From: Aeribacillus composti
GTDB taxonomy: Bacteria > Bacillota > Bacilli > Bacillales > Aeribacillaceae
Direction of reading: 5' to 3'
DNA: 64,000 nt
NCBI RefSeq assembly: GCF_007827555.1
Contig: NZ_VISS01000012.1
Location: 36,236-100,235 of the forward strand
Numbering within the stretch: the first letter of the stretch is position 1; each line of letters starts with the position of its first letter. Below the pieces are notes generated by a model. It was not told where the DNA came from. It was given only the letters and a program-made list of their open reading frames with translations, and ran no database searches. Below, piece by piece: positions 29,317 through 38,525 of the stretch. The position numbers and the translations under genes were made by a program.

Positions 29317-31473
29317 CTACTTAGGCTTTTTTAATTTAATAGTTAATTGATCTCCTTTTCTAATTTCAGTGCCTGGTTTAATATTTTGTGCGTTAACATA
29401 TCCGCTTCCTTCATATTTCAGCTCAAGCTCCATGATGGAACACAGCTTCATCACATCCCGCAACGACCATCCGGAAATGTTCGGCATTTTCACAGCTCCG
29501 TCCGTTAGAAGAAACACTTTTTCTCTTTGGATCACCCGTGAAGTCGCGCTTGGATATTGGGAGGTGACGGTGGCTCCGCCGCCTAGAACAATTGGTTGAA
29601 TTTGCTGTTTTTCGAGCTGTTGAACGGCTTGTTGAACCTGCTGGCCTTTATATTCAGGCAGTAAAACTCCGACTTCTTTTTCATTTTTAACATTTTTTTC
29701 TTCCTTCGCAGCAGCAGTCGTCGGTTCAATTTTTAAATATTCAAGACTATTTTTCATCACTGATTTAAAAATCATGGAAACAGGAGCTGAACCGGTTTCT
29801 GTCGGCTTCAACTTCGGCTGCTGAACAGCAATGTAAACAATGAGCTCTGGATTTTCTTTTGGAGCCATCCCTAAAAAGGAAAATACATAATTTTCCCGGC
29901 CCGTTAAATAACGTCCTCCTTCTCCTGCTATTTGAGCTGTCCCAGTCTTCCCGGCGATGTGATACCCCGGTATTTGAAAAGGTTTCCCTGTTCCATGTTC
30001 AGATGTCACAACAGTTTCTAAAATGTCAAGCGTTTTCGCAGCAGTTTCTTTTGTGATTGGTTCGCCTTCTACCGATGGTTCCGTCTTCTTTAGCACTCGA
30101 TTTGTGTCAGGGTCTACAATTTTATCGATGACATAAGGCTTCATCATCTTCCCATCGTTGGCAATAGCTGTTGCAGCTTGTACGAGCTGGATTGGTGTGA
30201 AAGCTGACGCTTGTCCAAATGCAGTCGAAATTTTATCCCTCTCCCATTTGTAATTTAATTTGCTGTTCTCTTCGTTCGGCAAATCAATACCCGTTTTCTC
30301 TAAAAACCCAAAACGATTTAAATATTGATAAAACCGCTCAAGCCCAATCTTTTTATGCGCTAATATGGCGAAACCGACATTGGATGACCGCTGAACAGCT
30401 TCATCAAACGTAATGGTGCCCCATCCGACATTGTTATGATCGTATATAGGACTTGCGCCTTTTACTTTATACATCCCGGACTTATATTTTTCGTTGCCGT
30501 TATAAACCCCTTCATTAACCGCAGCAGCTAATGTAAAAATTTTCATTGTCGAACCAGGCTCAAAACGGTAAGAAACAGCGTCATTGTAAAAATTTTGAAT
30601 ATCACGCTCGTTTGGATCAAAGCTTGGCCGCTGAGACATCGCTAAAATTTTCCCCGTTTTTGGGTCTGCGACAATTCCGATCATTTTCGTCGGCTGATAT
30701 TGTTTTTCAGCTTCATTTAACGCATCTTCCAAAAACGTTTGAATTTTTTGGTCAATTGTTAAATAAACGTCGGCTCCGTTATTCGGCGTAACAATTTTGT
30801 CTTTGCTGCCCGGCAGCTTGTAGCCGCTTCGGTCGCTTTCATATATCACATATCCGTCTGTTTCCTGCAAATATTTATCTAAGCTTTTTTCTATCCCCAG
30901 CTGCCCGGTTGTTGTTCCCGTCTTTTCATCTCGCTTGGCGTAGCCAATCACATATGATGCAAATTTTCCGTTTGGATAAAAACGTTTTGTATCGCGAATA
31001 AAACCGATGCCGGGCAATTTAAGCTTTTCAATTTGCTGTTTTTTCGCAAAGCTGATGTTTCTTCCTTTTTCTCCGAATTCGACCTGAAATTTGTCTTTTT
31101 TCAAAATAGTTTCGATTTCTTTCTGTTTCATTCCAAGAATGGGAGCTAATTTTTCTGCCGTTTCTTCAGGATCGACAACATGATTCGGATGGTCGGGATC
31201 CGTTGTCATTTTTTCATCCAATACAGCTACTAATGTATAGGTAACAGTATCTTCAGCGAGCACGTTTCCTTTTTGATCCAATATTTGGCCGCGGCGGGCT
31301 TCAAGCATGCGCTTTTTTTCATATTTTTCTTTTGCCTTTACAGCTAGCACTTGACCATCGACAGTTCCTGTCGCTTGAATGTAGAAAAACCTCCCAAATA
31401 AGATAAAAAAGAGCAGAACAAATATTACGGATAATATTGCTGCTCCCCGATTCATATTTTTGCTTTTCTTCAT
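29317..31473 (-). CDS. pbpB: Penicillin-binding protein 2B (divisome transpeptidase)
   Basis: Essential class B penicillin-binding protein for septal peptidoglycan. It has an N-terminal membrane helix (about residues 11-31), a dimerisation domain, and a transpeptidase domain with STMK (Ser308), SSN and KTGTAQIAGEGG, then two PASTA domains (about 595-715). Length is 718, close to B. subtilis PBP2B. The ATG at 31473 starts six bases after ftsL; the ribosome site (AGGA) is weak, so coupling to ftsL is likely. Confidence 0.95.
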   Translation of the reverse strand: MKKSKNMNRGAAILSVIFVLLFFILFGRFFYIQATGTVDGQVLAVKAKEKYEKKRMLEARRGQILDQKGNVLAEDTVTYTLVAVLDEKMTTDPDHPNHVVDPEETAEKLAPILGMKQKEIETILKKDKFQVEFGEKGRNISFAKKQQIEKLKLPGIGFIRDTKRFYPNGKFASYVIGYAKRDEKTGTTTGQLGIEKSLDKYLQETDGYVIYESDRSGYKLPGSKDKIVTPNNGADVYLTIDQKIQTFLEDALNEAEKQYQPTKMIGIVADPKTGKILAMSQRPSFDPNERDIQNFYNDAVSYRFEPGSTMKIFTLAAAVNEGVYNGNEKYKSGMYKVKGASPIYDHNNVGWGTITFDEAVQRSSNVGFAILAHKKIGLERFYQYLNRFGFLEKTGIDLPNEENSKLNYKWERDKISTAFGQASAFTPIQLVQAATAIANDGKMMKPYVIDKIVDPDTNRVLKKTEPSVEGEPITKETAAKTLDILETVVTSEHGTGKPFQIPGYHIAGKTGTAQIAGEGGRYLTGRENYVFSFLGMAPKENPELIVYIAVQQPKLKPTETGSAPVSMIFKSVMKNSLEYLKIEPTTAAAKEEKNVKNEKEVGVLLPEYKGQQVQQAVQQLEKQQIQPIVLGGGATVTSQYPSATSRVIQREKVFLLTDGAVKMPNISGWSLRDVMKLCSIMELELKYEGSGYVNAQNIKPGTEIRKGDQLTIKLKKPK

Positions 31474-31478
31474 CCCAA

Positions 31479-31838
31479 TCAGTCCTGTATGCCTTTTACT
31501 TTGCTTGGATCTAATGTGAAGCCTAAGTCTTTAGCAATTTTATAAATTCTTTCAGGTCTTTTCAATTCATCGACCTGAAGGTTTAAATCACTGTTGATTT
31601 TTTCCTGATTTTCAATTTTAGCTTCGATTTTCTGCATTTCTATATTTGCTTGATACAATTTCACACTATTTGAGATAATCCAAATGGAGCATACCAGCAT
31701 CAAAAATAAAAAAACAACAAATAACAGTTTCTCGCCTAATGTAATGGAGGATCTTTTTCGTTTAACAACGAGGGGTTGTTTTGCATGCTTCTTTTCTTCT
31801 TGTCGCCTTTCTTGAATTTTGACAGCTAAATTGCTCAT
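31479..31838 (-). CDS. ftsL: Cell-division protein FtsL
   Basis: Bitopic divisome protein of 119 residues: basic cytoplasmic tail (KIQERRQEEKKHAKQ), one membrane helix (about 38-58), and an extracytoplasmic leucine-zipper coiled coil (about 60-100). It forms the DivIB-FtsL-DivIC complex that controls PBP2B. Sequence conservation is low in this family, but size, layout and position between rsmH and pbpB fit. The ATG at 31838 has AGGAGG upstream. Confidence 0.92.
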   Translation of the reverse strand: MSNLAVKIQERRQEEKKHAKQPLVVKRKRSSITLGEKLLFVVFLFLMLVCSIWIISNSVKLYQANIEMQKIEAKIENQEKINSDLNLQVDELKRPERIYKIAKDLGFTLDPSKVKGIQD

Positions 31839-31848
31839 AGAAAACCTC

Positions 31849-32784
31849 CTATTTTTTAATCTTTTCTGCTATACGAAGTTTAGCGGATCTCGCCCTTCGA
31901 TTTTCTTCAATTTCTTTTTCCGACGGCACGATCGGTTTTTTTGTTATAATTTTGATTTCTGGCAGCATTTCGTTGGGAATTATCGGTATGTTGCGCGGAA
32001 TTTCTGCTTGGCTGGCAGCTTTTCTAAACGCCAGTTTGCAAATTCGATCTTCTAAAGAATGGAACGTAATGACACATATCCGCCCTTCTGGAGCTAACAG
32101 TTCAATTGCCTGACTAACCGCGCTTTCAAAAGCGGAAAGCTCGTCATTGACGGCAATTCTAATTGCTTGAAAGATGCGTTTGGCAGGATGCCCGCCTTTT
32201 CTTCTAGCGGCGGAAGGAATGGCCTCTTTTATAATTTCCGTCAGCTCGCCAGTTGTTTGAATGGTCTTTTTTTTGCGGGCAAGTTCAATTTTTCGAGCAA
32301 TTTGCTTTGAAAATTTTTCTTCTCCGTATTGAAAAAAAATTTTTACAAGCTTTTCATAGGGCCAGGTGTTGACAATGGTAAAAGCGGAAAGCTCTTGGTT
32401 TTGATCCATTCTCATATCAAGAGGAGCGTCATATTGATAGCTGAAGCCTCGTTCCGGTGTGTCCAGCTGAGGCGAAGATACTCCCAAATCAAACAAAATC
32501 CCGTCTACTTTATGAATACCCCTAGAGAAAAGCTCTTCTTTTAAATGTTTAAAATTGCTTTTGATGATGGTTACTTTATCTTGGAAGGGCTCGAGTTTTT
32601 CCTTCGCAAAAGCAATTGCAGCTTCATCTTGGTCAAAGGCGTATAAATGTCCAGTTGTCAGCCTTTTAGCAATTTGTTCGCTATGGCCTGCCCCTCCTAA
32701 TGTGCAATCAACATAAATTCCGTCCTCTTTTATTCGTAAACCTTCAATCGCTTCATCCAGCAAAACTGTCTTATGTACAAACAA
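31849..32784 (-). CDS. rsmH: 16S rRNA (cytosine-1402-N4)-methyltransferase RsmH (MraW)
   Basis: SAM-dependent methyltransferase acting on C1402 of 16S rRNA. The SAM loop [37 protein letters not shown] (cited as [10 protein letters not shown]) and the C-terminal [10 protein letters not shown] are intact. The TTG at 32784 ([16 protein letters not shown]) has GAGGTG seven bases upstream and gives 311 residues, matching the family; the frame to 32805 starts inside the upstream region. It is the second gene of the dcw cluster, after mraZ. Confidence 0.95.
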   Translation of the reverse strand: MFVHKTVLLDEAIEGLRIKEDGIYVDCTLGGAGHSEQIAKRLTTGHLYAFDQDEAAIAFAKEKLEPFQDKVTIIKSNFKHLKEELFSRGIHKVDGILFDLGVSSPQLDTPERGFSYQYDAPLDMRMDQNQELSAFTIVNTWPYEKLVKIFFQYGEEKFSKQIARKIELARKKKTIQTTGELTEIIKEAIPSAARRKGGHPAKRIFQAIRIAVNDELSAFESAVSQAIELLAPEGRICVITFHSLEDRICKLAFRKAASQAEIPRNIPIIPNEMLPEIKIITKKPIVPSEKEIEENRRARSAKLRIAEKIKK

Positions 32785-32838
32785 TATCCAGCACCTCGTT
32801 TCCAACGGAAGAAGTTTTGATCATGGATAGGATGAACA

Positions 32839-33270
32839 TCAAATATCAAAATCAATCATGTTTTCTGCAATTTCTTCAAATGATTCTTCTTGTTCAGCCA
32901 CGTATTGCTCCCAATTTTGTTTGCTCCAAATTTCTATCCGACTGGAAACGCCGATGACGACGCATTCTTTTTCCAATTTCGCGTAAGCAAGAAGTGGAGC
33001 CGCAATGTTAATCCGTCCTTGCTTGTCCATTTCACATTCAATAGCGCCGGAAAAGAAAAATCGTGTAAAAGCTCGGGCATCTTTTTTTGTTAATGGGAGA
33101 GCTTTCAGTTTCTCTTCAATCACTTTCCATTCGCTGAGGGGATATCCAAACAAGCATTGATCAAGACCTCTCGTGAGAACAAACTTCTCGCCAAGGCCTT
33201 CCCTGAATTTTGCGGGTACGATCAATCTTCCTTTTGAATCGATCGTATGTTGGTATTCTCCCATAAACAT
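32839..33270 (-). CDS. mraZ: Transcriptional regulator MraZ
   Basis: DNA-binding protein of the AbrB/SpoVT fold that represses or tunes the dcw operon it heads. Two repeats carry the DXXXR signature ([19 protein letters not shown] and [17 protein letters not shown]). The ATG at 33270 ([10 protein letters not shown]) gives 143 residues, the family length; the open frame to 33324 runs through the operator repeats and is not protein. The ribosome site is weak, probably because the operator occupies that stretch. Confidence 0.94.
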   Translation of the reverse strand: MFMGEYQHTIDSKGRLIVPAKFREGLGEKFVLTRGLDQCLFGYPLSEWKVIEEKLKALPLTKKDARAFTRFFFSGAIECEMDKQGRINIAAPLLAYAKLEKECVVIGVSSRIEIWSKQNWEQYVAEQEESFEEIAENMIDFDI

Positions 33271-33274
33271 CACG

Positions 33275-33324
33275 TTGGCCCCACTTTCATTTCTTTTCCA
33301 CCACTTCCCCCCACTTTTCACCAC
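33275..33324 (-). promoter_or_regulatory. MraZ operator: decameric direct repeats
   Basis: Minus strand, five 10-base units in exact register: GTGGTGAAAA, GTGGGGGGAA, GTGGTGGAAA, AGAAATGAAA, GTGGGGCCAA (33324 down to 33275). Four of the five begin with GTGG. This is the known MraZ-binding-repeat pattern, one helical turn apart, and it sits directly before the mraZ start codon. Confidence 0.85.
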
Positions 33325-33330
33325 AAATTT

Positions 33331-33336
33331 ATTGTA
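33331..33336 (-). promoter_or_regulatory. Possible -10 box of the mraZ promoter
   Basis: TACAAT on the minus strand just upstream of the operator repeats. No good -35 is seen 17 bases away (only a T run), so the promoter call is tentative. Confidence 0.4.
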
Positions 33337-33350
33337 CTATTAATGGACAT

Positions 33351-33377
33351 AAAAAAAAACCCTGTATGACACAGGAT
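33351..33377 (-). terminator. Terminator after bshC
   Basis: Minus-strand stem CCTGT / ACAGG (33361-33375), extended by AT/GT wobble, followed by eight or more Ts. It separates bshC from mraZ. Confidence 0.75.
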
Positions 33378-33393
33378 TTTTCAAAAAATAGTT

Positions 33394-35022
33394 TTATAAT
33401 TTGACAATTTTATGTTTTCCATTGAAAGTATATGTCAACTGCTGCAAATCTTTTACAAAATTCGGCCCATATTTGTTTAAATAGTAATAAATATTCCATA
33501 CTCTTTCTTGCCATTGATTATTCGGTTTCAGTGAATACTCAATACGCCTGAACTTTTGCAGCTCTGCTTCATATTTTGCATGTACCTTTTTTTGAACGAT
33601 CCTTTCCACAAAATCTATCTGCTGTTCGATAAATTGTGCGTTTTTCCGCAATACGGGCGCTAAGCTTTGGTCGAAATCCTCTATTTTTTCTCGCAATGAC
33701 CGATGAATGTCCTCAATCTCTTCTTTTGCTTTCGACACATATGCGCTGACATCAAAAGGCTCCTTTTGTTTAAACCACCTATGTTTTAACGGTTCAACCC
33801 CCTGCTTAAGAACCTCTTCCAACGGCAGGTCCAATTCTAGCAAGTCCGACTCTATGTTTCTTTCTAAAATCGTCAAATGAATTCTCGGAATAACTGGCGG
33901 CACATTCATCGAGAATAAATGAAATACCTCTTTTAATTCTGCCCAATACGCAATTTCTCCTGGTCCGGCGATAAAAGCCAAAGTCGGAAGCAAATATTCC
34001 TGCATGACCGGTCTTGTCACTACATTATTGCTGAACTTCCATGGATTCATTCTGACTTCTTCTAAAAGATCAGACAACGAAGACGTCCAATTGATTTCAG
34101 GGATCGAAAACAGATTCTTCTCTTTTTCTATGAGCAAATAGCGCTCATCTTCTATTTGATAAAACAGATTGGCGCAGTTTTCTCTCATTGTAATTGCTTG
34201 ATATGGATATCCTTCTTCTTTTAAAATTTGCTGCTGCTTGACGACTTGATGATAAATGCTGTCAGTTGCCATGAGCATTTGTTCGAAATAAGATTTTTCC
34301 AATTCCCGCAATTCTTTTGATCCAGAGTTGATGAGTACAATTCCTTCATCTCCGAACATGGAGATGAGTAATCGTTCAAAAAATTCAACATAAGTGGTAG
34401 ATTGGTCAAGCTCATGATACAAAGAAGCAAGCAAATGTTTCGTATATTTCGTTTCGCCAAATGCCGCAAAAACTTCTTCCAGCCAAATGCGACAAGCGTT
34501 TTTATCAATTGATAACTCCGATATCATTGTTTTTTTTCGCTGTGTTTGCATGATCGTTTTCTTTTTCAAACGCCCTCTGTCTGTCACATAGAGATGATTA
34601 ATTTCGTCAAAGTCATGATCCTCCCCCGCGATCCAAAAAACGGGAACAACAGGTATGTTCAGCTTTTTCTCTTGCTCTTTCGCCAATGCCAATATGGAAA
34701 TGATTTTATGTATTGTATATAAAGGTCCTGTTAAGAGTCCAGCTTGCTGACCGCCCACAACGACGACACTATTCGGATTTTTTAATTTTAAAATATTCTC
34801 CATTATCTGTTCTGTTGCGTTCAGCCGCTTATGATATTGGATTAAAACATCCGCCAGCTCATCCCTCTTATAAGTCCTTGATAAAATATCGTCATATCTT
34901 TTTTGAAATACATCTTCTTGAAATGGATCATAATCAAAATATTTTTCAACCTCTAATCGCCGATTTATATAATTGTTCACAAAAGGATTGGATTGAGGAA
35001 GGAAGAGTTCAAACGCCTCCAT
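33394..35022 (-). CDS. bshC: Bacillithiol biosynthesis cysteine ligase BshC
   Basis: Putative cysteine-adding enzyme for the last step of bacillithiol synthesis. It has a Rossmann-like core with the conserved VVVGGQQAGLLTGPLYTIHK (cited as GGQQAGLLTGPLYTIHK), PVFWIAGEDHDFDEINHLY and the C-terminal coiled coil ending WNIYYYLNKYGP. The ATG at 35022 (MEAFELFLPQSNP) has GGAAG nine bases upstream and gives 543 residues, close to the family's ~540; an in-frame ATG at 35049 also has a fair site (GGGG) and cannot be excluded. It lies just upstream of mraZ. Confidence 0.94.
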   Translation of the reverse strand: MEAFELFLPQSNPFVNNYINRRLEVEKYFDYDPFQEDVFQKRYDDILSRTYKRDELADVLIQYHKRLNATEQIMENILKLKNPNSVVVVGGQQAGLLTGPLYTIHKIISILALAKEQEKKLNIPVVPVFWIAGEDHDFDEINHLYVTDRGRLKKKTIMQTQRKKTMISELSIDKNACRIWLEEVFAAFGETKYTKHLLASLYHELDQSTTYVEFFERLLISMFGDEGIVLINSGSKELRELEKSYFEQMLMATDSIYHQVVKQQQILKEEGYPYQAITMRENCANLFYQIEDERYLLIEKEKNLFSIPEINWTSSLSDLLEEVRMNPWKFSNNVVTRPVMQEYLLPTLAFIAGPGEIAYWAELKEVFHLFSMNVPPVIPRIHLTILERNIESDLLELDLPLEEVLKQGVEPLKHRWFKQKEPFDVSAYVSKAKEEIEDIHRSLREKIEDFDQSLAPVLRKNAQFIEQQIDFVERIVQKKVHAKYEAELQKFRRIEYSLKPNNQWQERVWNIYYYLNKYGPNFVKDLQQLTYTFNGKHKIVKL

Positions 35023-35115
35023 ATCTATTAACTTCCTTTCTTCGTTCATTATCATTACCCCGACAAGAGTATAGCATGTAATATTTTCAAACAAAAAAAA
35101 TTTGCTTTTTTTTAT

Positions 35116-35499
35116 TCACATTTGATTCATTATGTACACAAACACCCCGATGATCGCCATGCTCTCAGACAGCAGAAAAAATATTAAAAAAGAGCTTCTC
35201 CACATCATTTTCAATGCTTTCATCCATTTGATCTCGTCAGTGAATACGAATTGAAGTCCAGCTGTCGCCAAAAAAAGCAGCAAATATAAACAAAGCAGCC
35301 ATAAAAACGATTGATGATGCCAAATAACAGAAAGCTTGATCCAAAATGAAACGGCAAAAAATACAGTAGCCACATCAACGCTCAAAAGGAAAGATTTTTT
35401 CTTACTCTTTAATAAAACACGAAAAAGAACCAAAAACAGCAGCCACGCGGCCAATGGAAACGTCACAAAAAAAGCGATGATTCCTATAACAATTCCCAT
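35116..35499 (-). CDS. DUF3397 membrane protein
   Basis: Small integral membrane protein, 127 residues, with four hydrophobic segments (about 5-27, 38-58, 63-82, 102-122) and no extracytoplasmic domain of note. It matches the DUF3397 family as I recall it, commonly found between panE-like genes and bshC in Bacillaceae. Function unknown. The ATG at 35499 shares its A with the panE stop (TGATG) and has GGGAGG eight bases upstream, so the two genes are coupled. Confidence 0.75.
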   Translation of the reverse strand: MGIVIGIIAFFVTFPLAAWLLFLVLFRVLLKSKKKSFLLSVDVATVFFAVSFWIKLSVIWHHQSFLWLLCLYLLLFLATAGLQFVFTDEIKWMKALKMMWRSSFLIFFLLSESMAIIGVFVYIMNQM

Positions 35500-36383
35500 C
35501 AACGTTCCTCCCGGTTTTCCAACCCTTTAATCGCATTGTACAAAAATTCCATTGTACAAGTATGAGCACCCTTTTCTTCCCCTTTTTGAATGAGATCCCC
35601 TAATATTGAATCAATTTCTGTTTTTTTATGATGTTCAATATCCGACAGCATTGATGAACGATTGTTTTTTGTCTTTATTGCAATACTTTCAATATATTCC
35701 CATAAATCATCCTTATCATTTATTTCAAGAACATCACATACTTCGTGAAATAGCTTTTTGGCAAGCTTTGCAACATAAGGATTGCTGACGATGTGGCCAT
35801 TCGGCATTCGAAATAAGGCAGTTAATGGATTAATAACTGCATTGGCGGCCAATTTTTTCAATACAACCGGCTCCCAATCCTCTTCATATTGTATCAAAAA
35901 TAAAGGATCAGACGTATTTAACTGATCAATAAATTCCCGCGCCCCACCGCCGTCATACGGGCTGATGCGAATTTTCCCAATACCAGTATGGTGAACGGTA
36001 TTGGGGGATTTTTTTAAGGCGCCGTGCTCTACAACACCTATATACAATTCATGTTGGGCAAGCTCTTTCATTCTGCCGATATGAGTTATGCCGTTTTGAA
36101 CAAATACAATCTTTTTCGGCGGCAATTGCTTTAGATTTCCAAATAATGACGGCAGACTATATTGCTTGACAGCAATAATTAATAATTCTTCATTATATAA
36201 TACATCTGCACGTGATTTTACATATGCAGTCCAAGGGTTCGGGCCTATGACATGTATCCCTTCTGTCCTTACCGAAATTGCCTGCTCTTCCGTCTTTGTA
36301 TAAAGGGTAATGTCATGTTTTCGGCTAAGGTATGCCGATATTAACAAGCCTACAGCTCCTCCGCCAATTACACCGATCTTCAA
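35499..36383 (-). CDS. panE: 2-dehydropantoate 2-reductase-like protein (YlbQ/PanE)
   Basis: NADPH-dependent ketopantoate reductase family, a pantothenate/CoA pathway enzyme. The N-terminal dinucleotide loop IGVIGGGAVGLLISAYL and the helical C-terminal domain (NPLTALFRMPNG, NRSSMLSDIEHHKKTEID) are typical. The TTG at 36383 (LKIGVIGGGAVG) has GAGGTGG upstream and gives 294 residues, the expected size. It corresponds to ylbQ of B. subtilis; whether it is the main ketopantoate reductase cannot be told. Confidence 0.85.
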   Translation of the reverse strand: MKIGVIGGGAVGLLISAYLSRKHDITLYTKTEEQAISVRTEGIHVIGPNPWTAYVKSRADVLYNEELLIIAVKQYSLPSLFGNLKQLPPKKIVFVQNGITHIGRMKELAQHELYIGVVEHGALKKSPNTVHHTGIGKIRISPYDGGGAREFIDQLNTSDPLFLIQYEEDWEPVVLKKLAANAVINPLTALFRMPNGHIVSNPYVAKLAKKLFHEVCDVLEINDKDDLWEYIESIAIKTKNNRSSMLSDIEHHKKTEIDSILGDLIQKGEEKGAHTCTMEFLYNAIKGLENREER

Positions 36384-36515
36384 GTTCTCCACCTCTCTCA
36401 TATGTATCATAACAAACAAAAACTAAAAATTCTTCTTTTTCCTGAATATAATTAAAAATTTGATTATATTTGCTTTTTTATTATTTTTTCAATGTTATTT
36501 TCTCTTTATGTTTAG

Positions 36516-36521
36516 TATAAT
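36516..36521 (+). promoter_or_regulatory. Possible -10 box of ylbP
   Basis: TATAAT at 36516-36521, fifty bases before the ylbP ATG; the matching -35 region (TGTTAT) is poor. Confidence 0.4.
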
Positions 36522-36571
36522 GTGAGTGAAAAGGCGTCTATCATTATAGCGGCAATTGGGGGAGATTCGCC

Positions 36572-37051
36572 ATGGTAAAAGTGGAAAAATTATTAGTCAA
36601 TTATAAAACTTTAGAGGAATTTAAAAAATTTAAAGAATACGGTTTACAAGAATTATCCATGCTGGAGGATTTAGAAGCAAATATTATCGAAAATAACAGC
36701 GATTCGCCCTTTTACGGGATTTACTACGGAGACAAATTAATTGCCCGGATGAGTTTATATCGGGTGGATAAAAAATATGATCAATATTTTGAGCCAAAAC
36801 AGGACTATCTTGAGTTATGGAAATTGGAAGTGCTTCCTGAATACCAAAGAAAAGGGTATGGAAAAGCGCTGGTTGATTTTGCCAAATCGTTCGGCTTGCC
36901 TATAAAAACAAATCCGCGTATGAAATCGGCTGGCTTTTGGGAAAAGATGGGCTTTGTCCCTGTAAAGTATGATATGAAACGAGATCGTGGAGAAAATCCT
37001 CTCGTTTGGTATCCTAACGGTGTCACTGTCAAAGAAAAGGGCGCTCATTAA
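36572..37051 (+). CDS. ylbP: GNAT-family N-acetyltransferase YlbP
   Basis: Acetyl-CoA-dependent acetyltransferase fold, 159 residues. The acetyl-CoA loop LPEYQRKGYGKALVDFA is clear at about residues 88-104, followed by the C-terminal NPRMKSAGFWEKMGFVPV typical of the family. The substrate is unknown. GGGGGAG lies eight bases before the ATG at 36572. It is a plus-strand gene divergent from panE and convergent with gerR, closed by two terminators. Confidence 0.88.
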   Translation: MVKVEKLLVNYKTLEEFKKFKEYGLQELSMLEDLEANIIENNSDSPFYGIYYGDKLIARMSLYRVDKKYDQYFEPKQDYLELWKLEVLPEYQRKGYGKALVDFAKSFGLPIKTNPRMKSAGFWEKMGFVPVKYDMKRDRGENPLVWYPNGVTVKEKGAH

Positions 37052-37077
37052 AAAAAGACGCTGGCAGCGTCTTTTTC
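37051..37077 (+). terminator. Terminator between ylbP and gerR (bidirectional)
   Basis: Stem GACGCT / AGCGTC with a GGC-type loop, an A run before and a T run after, so it can serve ylbP on the plus strand and gerR on the minus strand. Confidence 0.8.
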
Positions 37078-37097
37078 AAAGTCAGAAGTCGATAGTT

Positions 37098-37135
37098 GAT
37101 GAAACCGGCACGCTTTGTCGGTTTCATCTATTTTT
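37098..37135 (+). terminator. Second terminator after ylbP
   Basis: Perfect 10-bp stem GATGAAACCG / CGGTTTCATC with an 11-base loop, then TATTTTT. It lies 26 bases after the first terminator. Confidence 0.75.
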
Positions 37136-37150
37136 AGAATCTCCCTTTTT

Positions 37151-37744
37151 TCATTCCTGACCGAACTGAAACGGTCTTTTTTTATGTTTCATTTTTTCTT
37201 CCTCCGCCTCTTCTTTCAATCCTGCTCGTTCCCTCACTTTTTCCATCATTTTAATAAAAGCGTAAAATTCATTTTCAATCTTTTTCAATTGTTCATGTAA
37301 TTGTTCATTTTCGTTTTTAAATTCTTCTACTTTTTGTTCTAGAAAAGAGATTTTTTCACGCAAGCTTTTATTTTCTTCTTCCAACCGATTGTTCACCGGT
37401 TGGTGCTGTGTAGACTTTAAAAAAGCAATCACATCATCGATAGTGATTTCCGATCTTCCACCTGCTTCCTCATAATGAAGCAGCTTTTTTTCGGAATTTT
37501 TCTTTTCTTTTTGCTGTCTAAATTTTTTACGTTCCTGTTTCGCAAGTTCAATGTCTGTTTCATATTTTTTTCGCAAATATGAATTCCAGCGAAAACCGCA
37601 TGCAGCAGCCGTTCTTGAAAGTTTCTCCGCAACGATCTCAAAAGCCTTTAGTTGTGTTCCGCCTTCGCGAATATGCTGCAAAACAATTTCTTTCAAGAGC
37701 AGATCTTCATCCTCTGTCCATGCATCTTGCCGTGACACCGCCAT
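37151..37744 (-). CDS. gerR: RsfA-family transcription factor GerR (YlbO)
   Basis: Mother-cell transcription regulator; in B. subtilis, GerR (ylbO) is made under sigma-E and shuts off some sigma-E genes while turning on others. An N-terminal Myb/SANT-like domain (DAWTEDEDLLLKEIVLQHI through CGFRWNSYLRKKY, residues 7-58) is followed by a long basic linker and a coiled coil (about 122-175). Length is 197. The ATG at 37744 has GGAGGG upstream. Its upstream region contains a sigma-E-like promoter. Confidence 0.9.
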   Translation of the reverse strand: MAVSRQDAWTEDEDLLLKEIVLQHIREGGTQLKAFEIVAEKLSRTAAACGFRWNSYLRKKYETDIELAKQERKKFRQQKEKKNSEKKLLHYEEAGGRSEITIDDVIAFLKSTQHQPVNNRLEEENKSLREKISFLEQKVEEFKNENEQLHEQLKKIENEFYAFIKMMEKVRERAGLKEEAEEEKMKHKKRPFQFGQE

Positions 37745-37881
37745 TTGTTCATCCCTCCGTTTTGATTTGACTTTTTCTTAAAAATGATTTTTTAAAAATA
37801 GAATGAGATGTAACAAATCAATTGTTGCTTCCATTCTCTTTTCTAAATTTTGTGATGCGAGCTTTTTGCCTCATCTCAACT

Positions 37882-37911
37882 ATTTCATGCAATTTTTAAT
37901 AATATATATGC
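37882..37911 (-). promoter_or_regulatory. Candidate sigma-E promoter of gerR
   Basis: Minus strand -35-like GCATATA (37905-37911) and -10-like CATGAAAT (37882-37889), 15 bases apart; the sigma-E -10 consensus is CATACAAT (6 of 8). It fits the known sigma-E control of gerR. Confidence 0.45.
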
Positions 37912-38165
37912 CTGTAATAGAAACGATAGAAGCACAGTTTTAGTTGAAAGGAAAAAGAATGTGCTTCTTTCATTGACATTTCTTCTGCTTCCTAAAAAGT
38001 TTTTTTTGAAAATCGAGGGAGAATTGAGAGATACATTAGTAAATTTGGAAGAAGCGGTTGTTCTAATTCGGCATTCGACATTTTCTTCACATCTTTTCCC
38101 ATTCCGCCAGCAGGCTGGCTGTCAAAAAAGAGGATATTTTTTAGAGTCTAGCTTGGAGGAGATTT
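37912..38165. other. Gene-free interval upstream of gerR
   Basis: No ORF with a ribosome site and no recognised family. It may include decayed sequence left by the mobile element next to it, but I can identify nothing. Confidence 0.4.
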
Positions 38166-38504
38166 ATGCTAAAAGGACAAATCTTCTACTCATATTCGTG
38201 AAGTCGTTCGCTTAACATTAGAGGAAGGATCGTTTTCTCGGCAGCTTCATGGGGCCTTAGGAATAAAGAGGATGCACAGATTGCAGAATGGATTAAGAAA
38301 TTTTCAAAGATTCAAGGAAGCCTTTGTGCCAGGAGAAAAAAATATGTATGTATTGAAAAGCTTTTTCTCGCGCTTTAATACAGAAAGCTCCAAAAACGAT
38401 CAAGCCGTTCAAGCAGATCTTAAGCCGCATTTGCTTTCACAAAATGTAAAGGCCTTTCCCCGACTGAATATCGAGAAAAGGCCGCAGCTAAATTGTCTAC
38501 TTGA
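38166..38504 (+). pseudogene. Decayed IS3-family transposase (OrfA start fused to OrfB tail)
   Basis: With frame shifts, the plus strand reads as IS3-type transposase pieces. From the ATG at 38166 (GGAGG upstream) it reads MLKGQIFYSYS; from 38197, REVVRLTLEEGSF and ALGIK; from 38268, EDAQIAEWIKKFSK and ARRK. That is OrfA broken by two frame changes. From 38451 the frame reads GLSPTEYREKAAAKLST and stops at 38502-38504, the typical C-terminus of OrfB. Most of OrfB, including its DDE core, is missing. It ends 21 bases from the rpmF stop, and its GGCCTTT/AAAGGCC repeat (38451-38483) may now serve as a hairpin beyond rpmF. Confidence 0.7.
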
Positions 38505-38525
38505 CACGGGTATGGTCACTTTTCA

